A DNA stretch of 64,000 nt, taken from NCBI GenBank assembly GCA_028015205.1, contig JAPWFG010000015.1:6882001-6946000 (forward strand), read 5' to 3'. This document shows positions 58,308 through 64,000 of the stretch, in pieces (position 1 is the first letter of the stretch; every line of letters begins with the position of its first letter). The stretch is from Mytilisepta virgata. Its lineage: Eukaryota > Mollusca > Bivalvia > Mytilida > Mytilidae. The position numbers and the translations under genes were made by a program. Below the pieces are notes generated by a model. It ran no database searches and had not been told where the DNA came from. It worked only from the letters and a program-made list of their open reading frames with translations.

Positions 58308-59527
58308 AGAGGCTCAGAGTATAGCTCACCTGACATGAAAGCCGTTTTTATTGATGTACCTCAAGAGAGAAGTCACTTCTCCCTATCATTATGAAGTGTG
58401 GTTAGCCTTGTAGAAAACACATTTTTCTTCATCAAGGTCCTTCTACTTACAGGTCAGCATATTCTAAACTTTGGCGGTTCTCCAGAAGATTTTTGCATGT
58501 ATTTTCCATAGGGTTTTATGTTAACCTAAGTCCTCTGTTGGTGGCCATCTTGAATGAGGGATTGGCAACACTTGGTCAGCACCTTATGAGAAACATTCAG
58601 GTCATGGTTGGTTTCAAGAAATACTGCAGTTCTGTAGATTTTTGTTATTTGCCATGACACTTTCTGTCAAGTTTGGCTCTATTTGGCCAAACAGTTTCAG
58701 AGAATTTTTTTTTCAAACCAACCAATCAGAAACGAGAATTGTCAATGGCAGCCATTTCTGTCGCCTGATCTGGACAAAATGAAGATATGTTGTAAAGAAC
58801 CTCCCACAGATGCTTACTGTCAAGTTCCATTCCATTTTTCATATCACTCAATCAGAAACAAGAACTGCCAATGGAGGCCATGTTTGTTGCCCAATCGAAA
58901 CGAATTGAGAAAACTTGGTAAAGAACCCCCCCAGAGATGCTTCCTGTCAGGTTTCGTTCCATTTGGCCCTACAGTTCCAGAGAAAAAAAATTTAACCAAC
59001 CAATAAGAAACAAGAATTTCCCATGGCGGCCACGTTTGTTGTCCAATTGGGACGAAATGATGAAACTTTGTAAAGAACCTTCGGTAGACGCTTCCTGTCA
59101 AGTTTCGTTCCATTTGGCCAAGCGATTTCAGAGGAGAATATTTGTTTTATATCAGCCAATCAGAAACAAGAACTGCCAATTTCGGCCATATTTGTAGTCC
59201 GATCGAAAAAAAATGAGGAAAGTCTATAAAGGACCCCCATGCTTCCTGTCAAGTTTTGTTCCATTTGGCCAATCAGTTTCAGAGGAGAAGATGTTTGAAA
59301 ACTCATTCAATCAGAAACAACAATCACCCATGGCGACCATGTTTGTTGTCCGATCAGGATGAAATGAGCAAACGTAATAAAGGACCTTACATAGATGCTT
59401 CCTACCAAGTTTAATTCCATTTGGCCCAGTGGTTTCAGAGAAGATTAAAATGTGAAAAGTTAACAGACGGACGACAAACGCCAGGTGATGACAAAAGCTC
59501 AGATGGCCTCTGGCCAGGTGAGCTAAA
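58308..59527 (+). mobile_element. Hairpin-ended repeat family, copy D
   Basis: 5' end AGAGGCTCAGAGTATAGCTCACCTG; 3' end GACGGACGACAAACGCCAGG, TGATGACAAAAGCTC and hairpin GATGGCC..GGCCAGGTGAGCTAA. Internally six ~150-bp units with TGCTTCCTGTCAAGTTTCGT, TTCCATTTGGCC, CAATCAGAAACAAGAA and GGCCATGTTTGTTG. Non-coding. Confidence 0.65.
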
Positions 59528-60049
59528 AAGCAAGCTCAATAATTCTACAAAGAGACATGTTACCTTATAATAGAACACAATCTAAAGAATAAATGAACAG
59601 TGATTTTGTTTGCTATGTTTTAAAGCAAAATTTCCCAAACCAGTATAAGAAGATTTCTGAAATAAGACATTTACTATTGTGAGAATTATAAGGCCAAGTA
59701 CTCCTCACAGTCAGTCATGTTCACTTTTTCTTTGAATTTAAGGTCTATTTTCTATCATAAATCCATAAAAACCTTTGTGTTTGCAGAGTACTTAATTGGT
59801 AAAGTTTAAAACAATTTTTTCTGGGCAAATAAACAGACCTGAACTAGGAAATTTCATACAGACGCTTGCAAAATGTGTCAAATAAAGACCATTTTGCTAA
59901 GCGGTGTCCTATGAAATGTTCTTTCAAATTTTGACTGTACCCTGAAACAACATTTCCACTGTTACATATCTAACAAACCAAGTCAGAGAAGTTGTATGGA
60001 CAAGGTGCATACTGTACATGATGAAAGGGTTTCTATGTTTTTCCAGATA
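59528..60049. other. Intergenic or intronic DNA
   Basis: No open frame or repeat boundary of note. It lies between candidate minus-strand exons. Confidence 0.4.
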
Positions 60050-60240
60050 AAATGTAGTTTTGGTTGGGAAATTAAAATTTAAAGAGTAGACATTTAGAAA
60101 GTCTGAATAATATTACTTTCTGTTGTAATTATGTATGTTTTGCTCTTGTTTTGTAAGTTTTTGTCACAGGGTATGTTGATTGCAGGTTTACTTGACTGTA
60201 ATGTCATTGTTGAATGTTCTTGTGTATATATGTTAAATAC
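60050..60240. repeat. Segmental duplicate (partner 62028-62195)
   Basis: Near-identical stretch: TGTAGTTTTGGTTGG, AAATTTAAAGAGTAGACATT, TAATTATGTATGTTTTGCTC and GTTGATTGCAGGTTTACTTG occur in both. Confidence 0.8.
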
Positions 60241-60263
60241 AATGTATGATGCTGTTAACATAC

Positions 60264-60380
60264 CACTATCCTTCTCTACTGGCAACAAGGTTTTTGTCTC
60301 AGGGTCTCTAGAAGAAACGTTGTCATCTTCAATACATGCAATATATTCTAAGTTCAAATGTTTGACAGGTTTTGCCTCCC
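60264..60380 (-). CDS. Candidate internal exon 2, paralogous to 60600-60692
   Basis: Minus strand, 117 bp. The acceptor TCATTATAG precedes 60380 and the donor GTATGT follows 60264. It encodes GEAKPVKHLNLEY, then acidic IEDDNVSS, then RDPETKT. The neighbouring exon encodes the same pattern (GEAK, K.LN, DD, SS, DPET) at diverged nucleotide positions, which argues that the protein matters. Family not recognised. The pair could be alternative exons, successive repeats of one domain or a duplicated pseudo-exon. Confidence 0.4.
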
Positions 60381-60599
60381 CTATAATGATCATTAATAAT
60401 TATTAATACAGTTAAACCGTAAACTAATTCATGAATATTAGTTCAAATTTATTTACAGTGGATTGGAAAACAAGTGATAGCAACTTATGCTACAAATATT
60501 TCTGCCTGCTCTTTTTTCTGCATATACAAGTAAGTCATTAATGTGCTACCCTTTACACAAGACGGCTGTTATTTTTTCAATTCCAAAAGATTATCATAC

Positions 60600-60692
60600 T
60601 TTGGGTCAATCTTCTTGTCTCGGGGTCACTAGAGGAAATGTCGTCCAGCTCACTACGGGCCATGTTCAAACGTTTGATAAGTTTTGCCTCTC
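60600..60692 (-). CDS. Candidate internal exon 1, paralogous to 60264-60380
   Basis: Minus strand, 93 bp. The acceptor ATGATCATTACAG precedes 60692 and a weaker donor GTATGA follows 60600. It encodes GEAKLIKRLNMARSELDD and then ISSSDPETRR with no stop. It shares intron-side sequence (ATTATT.ATGATCATTA) with the other exon, so exon and flank were duplicated together. Confidence 0.4.
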
Positions 60693-60711
60693 CTGTAATG
60701 ATCATCAATAA

Positions 60712-61086
60712 TTACTAACAGTAGGAATCAGGTCACGGTTTCAACTCAATTTTAGTGACAACAATCGAGTCACAATTGGACAAAAAAGGACGCATTTTCG
60801 ACCTACGCTAATTTTCTATTTAATGTGTACCAATGGTTAGTATATAGCTTTTGCTTATAAAATATCCTAAAAGAAAATCTCCCTATTACATTTGTACTTC
60901 TGGTCAGCTGACCGGCCCGTGGAAGATTGTTAACTTTTTCCTTTTAAGTAAAAAAGAACCGTTAATGATTGATAAATTTATCACCAAATAGTTAATTGAT
61001 GTACAAAGAATAAAAAAATTAAAGAAATATCAATAAAACCTTGGAATTCTCTTCAAAATTGTCATATCTTTCTTTTTAAACATAAA
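60712..61086. other. Intergenic or intronic DNA
   Basis: No gene or repeat boundary seen. Confidence 0.4.
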
Positions 61087-61981
61087 CAAGAGGCTCTCAA
61101 GAGCCTGAATCGCTCACCTGTTATCTTTTGTGTACCAGTAGATTTTGCACCAATGATTATTTTTGCTATTTAATGTATACCGTCACAATTTTCTCCTTAA
61201 TATTGACCTGTACAGCTAAAATAAAGAATCCTGAACCCAAATAGATATAGTTGCTACTGACTTTTTAATTGTTGCTATTGACGTTTTCAATGGCATTGAC
61301 TTGACCTTTCTTCTTGACTTGTACAGGTAAATTATAAAGTCCTTAACCTAAATATATATGGTTGCTAGGGACTTTTTCGTTAGTTGCTATGGACTTTTTT
61401 AATGGCATTGACTCTTGACCTTCCATTTTGACTTGAAGAGGTAAATTGTAGGGTCCTTAATCCAAATATATATGGTTGCTAGGGACTTTTTCATCTGTTG
61501 CTATGGAATTTTACAATGACCTTAACGCTCCATTTTACTTGTACTGCTACCATTTAATTTATTTCACGTAACGCCCTAAACATCTGTGACAATGTCAGAC
61601 CATTGTTTTATGTTTATATGTAAATAATCTTTCAAGGTCAAAAACTCCTATAAGGGGTCAATTGATGATGTTGGTCATGTTGATTTATTTGTAGATCTTA
61701 CCTTGCTGAACATTTTTGTTGTTTACAGTTTGTCTTTATCTATTATTATATTCAAGATAACAACCTAAAACTGCAAAATTTCCTTAAAAGTAACAATTCA
61801 GGGGCAATTACCCAACAAATAATTGTCCGTATCATCTGAAAATCTCATGGCTGGTAGATCTTGACCTCTTGAACATTTTTACCCCATGTCAGTTTTGCTC
61901 TATATGCTTTTTTGTTTACGACAGACGACGGATGCCAAGTGATGGCAAAACCTCACGTCTTTTTAGCACAAGTAATCTAAA
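61087..61981 (+). mobile_element. Hairpin-ended repeat family, copy E
   Basis: 5' end AAGAGGCTCTCAAGAGCC then TGAATCGCTCACCTG, identical to copy A. Three ~115-bp units with AAATATATATGGTTGCTAGG and GACTTTTT (61230-61510). The 3' end has GACAGACGACGGATGCCAAG and TGATGGCAAAACCTCA, but the terminal hairpin has decayed. Confidence 0.65.
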
Positions 61982-62027
61982 AAAGTGACAGCAAAAATAG
62001 GCAAATAAGTAGATAAACTGTAGTTTT

Positions 62028-62195
62028 GGTTGGAAAATTAAAATTTAAAGAGTAGACATTTAGAAAGTCCTACTAATATTACTTTCTGTTGTAATTATGT
62101 ATGTTTTGCTCTTTTTTTGTAAGTTTTTGTCACAGGGTAAGTTGATTGCAGGTTTACTTGTCATTGGTGAATGTTCTTGTGTTTACATGTTAAAG
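62028..62195. repeat. Segmental duplicate (partner 60050-60240)
   Basis: See the partner copy; ends a few bases before the THAP gene's upstream region. Confidence 0.8.
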
Positions 62196-62369
62196 TGGAA
62201 CTAAAACGCTTATAGAAAGTTATTTTCATTTTATAGTACTAAAAAAACGTATAAAAACGCAAAAAACCCGATGAAATTCGGTAACTTAGTTTTCGAGATA
62301 TTAGCAAAATACTGGCCGATCATCATTTGCACACCTGAACGATTTGTTAAAAAACTCGAATATTACTAG

Positions 62370-62390
62370 TCGCCGGAAGTGACGTACTGT
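62370..62390 (+). promoter_or_regulatory. ETS/CRE composite promoter site
   Basis: CCGGAAGTGACGTA at 62373-62386 joins a GABP/ETS core (CCGGAAGT) to a CRE half (TGACGT), about 160 bases before the THAP ATG. Typical of TATA-less animal promoters. Confidence 0.5.
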
Positions 62391-62547
62391 GCGGTTCTGA
62401 TCTTGTACATAAATAGGTACAGGTCATTTGTAAAGTGAAAGCAGATTCAGTTGATTGGTGACAACTATCGATTGACAGTGCTTCTTATATATTCACCGAC
62501 ACTTGTTTGATGAAACATTGTACTTAATTTAAATCTACAATTCAACA

Positions 62548-62835
62548 ATGGGAAGGAATTGTGCAGTTGCGGGATGCAGCAACTCTGCAAAAACGGGACA
62601 TACTCAACACGCTTTTCCAAAAGATGACCGACAACGTAACTTGTGGATTCGTTTTGTAAAACTAACCCGTGTGGATTTTACTGTGCCAGCTAAACACTCA
62701 GCCATATGTTCAGAACACTTCTCAGAAGAATGATATGAGGTTGACAGGTTGAGATTCAAGGAGTTATTTGGTTTATCTGCTCATAACGGCAAGAGACTAT
62801 TGCCAGGTTCAGTGCCAAGCATTTATCCCAACCAG
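62548..62835 (+). pseudogene. THAP zinc-finger domain exon with in-frame TGA
   Basis: THAP domains are C2CH DNA-binding fingers of transcription factors and P-element-type transposases. ATG at 62548 in AACAATGG context. The N-terminal signature has C5 and C10, then the FPKD..R..LW.RFVK segment and C55..H58F. TGA at 62731-62733 falls at residue 62, where THAP proteins commonly have a cysteine (SEEC-like box). The same frame stays open beyond it and preserves the family's end of domain (RLRFKELFG, then LLPGSVPSIYP), so the domain is complete apart from the stop. After about 62835 the frame degrades; the rest of the gene should lie on later exons outside the window. Either a recent nonsense mutation, a sequencing error, or a truncated product. 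Confidence 0.75.
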
Positions 62836-64000
62836 CATGACCAGTATACGTGGTATAGTGACGGTCTGCACCAAAATACTTTTGAAAAAATAATTCTAAC
62901 ATGTCTGATCTTATTTGTTTTTATATACCATGCATATGTCTTTATATATACATCAAATTTATGTGTATATATGCACATGTTTGAAAATGAATGCATTATC
63001 ATAATGTCATTGTGAGAATAAGCCTACATTAAGCCTATGCAGCCTCTCCTGTTGAATCAAAATTTTTTATGTATAACTATATTGTACCTTTACATCATAC
63101 ATAGGGTATATTTAAGGGTATTTTTAGAGTTATTGTGCTTGATTTACACCCCTTCTTTTCAAACCACCACAGTTACCAACATCCTGAACATAGGGCTATT
63201 TAAAAATATTATTAATGGAGTAAGTAGAAGGTACATGTAAGGCCGCTTATATCAAATGCAGAGCCTTGACAGGCATGACTTTGAAAAGATGTAGCCAACA
63301 AGCTAACATAAGTTGTAGTACAATAAGAGGCTATTATAGCGAAATGTGTAGCTCCATAAAAAGTTATTCTGGTCCCATGTCCCTCTGAATTTTTGTCTCT
63401 TTCTATTAGCATAAAAGTTATACATTTGTAACCATAATAATTTCAAATATTAAGAGTCTGCTGACTATGGTAAATAATACAATATAGAACAATACATGTA
63501 GTTCCATGATATAACTACCTCTCTATTTATATAACATGTTCATGATCATAATCCTGATAATGCAGAAAATAATTTGGGTAAAAATGTAGCTTTTTTTTTA
63601 AAGACAATCTATTTCATTAGCAATGTAAAGCTAAAGCAAAGTTTGAATGTCTAATTATTTATTAAAAGAATATGTATTTATTTATTCATTATTTATAAAA
63701 AAAATATATATATGACACTTCCAATTGTGCAAGAAATTTTAATTTCCCCCTAAATAGTATTAAACACCTGTGAAAATTAAAACTAGTTCATGATATAAAA
63801 CAAATTAGTAAACATGTGGATGGATATTTATCACCTTTAATCCTGGTAATTAAAACAGTTAAAATTTTAGCACCTATTAATTAACATCCTGTTATCTAGT
63901 AATAAAGATCAAACAAAAGTTTTAATCCCTCCAATCAGGTAAATAACAACTTGGCCATGCACCTACCACCTGTGGAGTAAATCAATATACCGGTAACAAA
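62836..64000. other. Intron or intergenic DNA after the THAP exon
   Basis: AT-rich, no open frame with domain signal; short frames at 63037 and 63212 are not supported. Confidence 0.45.

Noticed and set aside
58683..59197. Repeat-containing protein
   Set aside because: Frames on both strands arise from the ~150-bp units of a hairpin-ended repeat and shift between units.
62749..63015. Separate gene after the THAP frame
   Set aside because: Same frame as the THAP exon and continues its domain; opens with TTG directly after the in-frame TGA.

Overview
The window is AT-rich, intron-and-repeat-dense animal DNA with no bacterial-style operons, no rRNA and no functional tRNA gene. The repeat types (hairpin-ended 'GCTCACCTGG' elements, long arrays of roughly 145-bp units with a shared tail, a tRNA-derived SINE with a conserved TTCTCCCCGG / GGCTTCCTCC central segment, and Ty3-type LTR elements) suggest a bivalve mollusc, probably mussel-like. 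That assignment is inference from repeat style. Most of the sequence is mobile or once-mobile DNA.

Layout: 1-2190 is near-featureless AT-rich DNA with one short duplicated repeat. 2190-5240 and 19220-21670 are two copies of a composite repeat (tandem ~145-bp array plus unique tail), with a third array at 25610-26960. Copy 1 carries a ~490-bp insertion with 109-bp terminal direct repeats. 5240-7600 is a repeat tract studded with CCATGGCAAC palindromes and small hairpins. 7897-8755, 22291-25600, 58308-59527 and 61087-61981 belong to one hairpin-ended family. 9248-17111 is a nearly complete minus-strand Gmr1-like Ty3/gypsy element with integrase encoded before reverse transcriptase and a SCAN-like Gag. 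28003-28466 is a SINE interrupted by a TA-flanked MITE; a second SINE copy lies at 56499-56738. 33979-42409 is a plus-strand Ty3/gypsy element with a chromodomain-type integrase, near-identical 896-bp LTRs and an extra third ORF that encodes a small secreted cysteine-rich protein behind its own splice acceptor. 47440-52020 is a higher-order tandem array (about 1.2-kb units built from short hairpin subrepeats).

Host coding content is sparse. At the right end is a THAP zinc-finger exon (62548 on) with a promoter-like ETS/CRE site upstream and an in-frame TGA where the family has its conserved cysteine. On the minus strand there are two homologous candidate internal exons (60264-60380, 60600-60692), a candidate terminal exon at 57935-58117 that could belong to the same gene, and another at 7707-7883. 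All four exon calls rest on splice-site and open-frame reading only.

The two LTR elements are the only places where genes visibly work together. In each, Gag, protease, reverse transcriptase/RNase H and integrase are laid out for one genomic RNA. The plus-strand element adds a leader splice donor in its LTR and a distal acceptor directly before ORF3, an arrangement like retroviral env expression.
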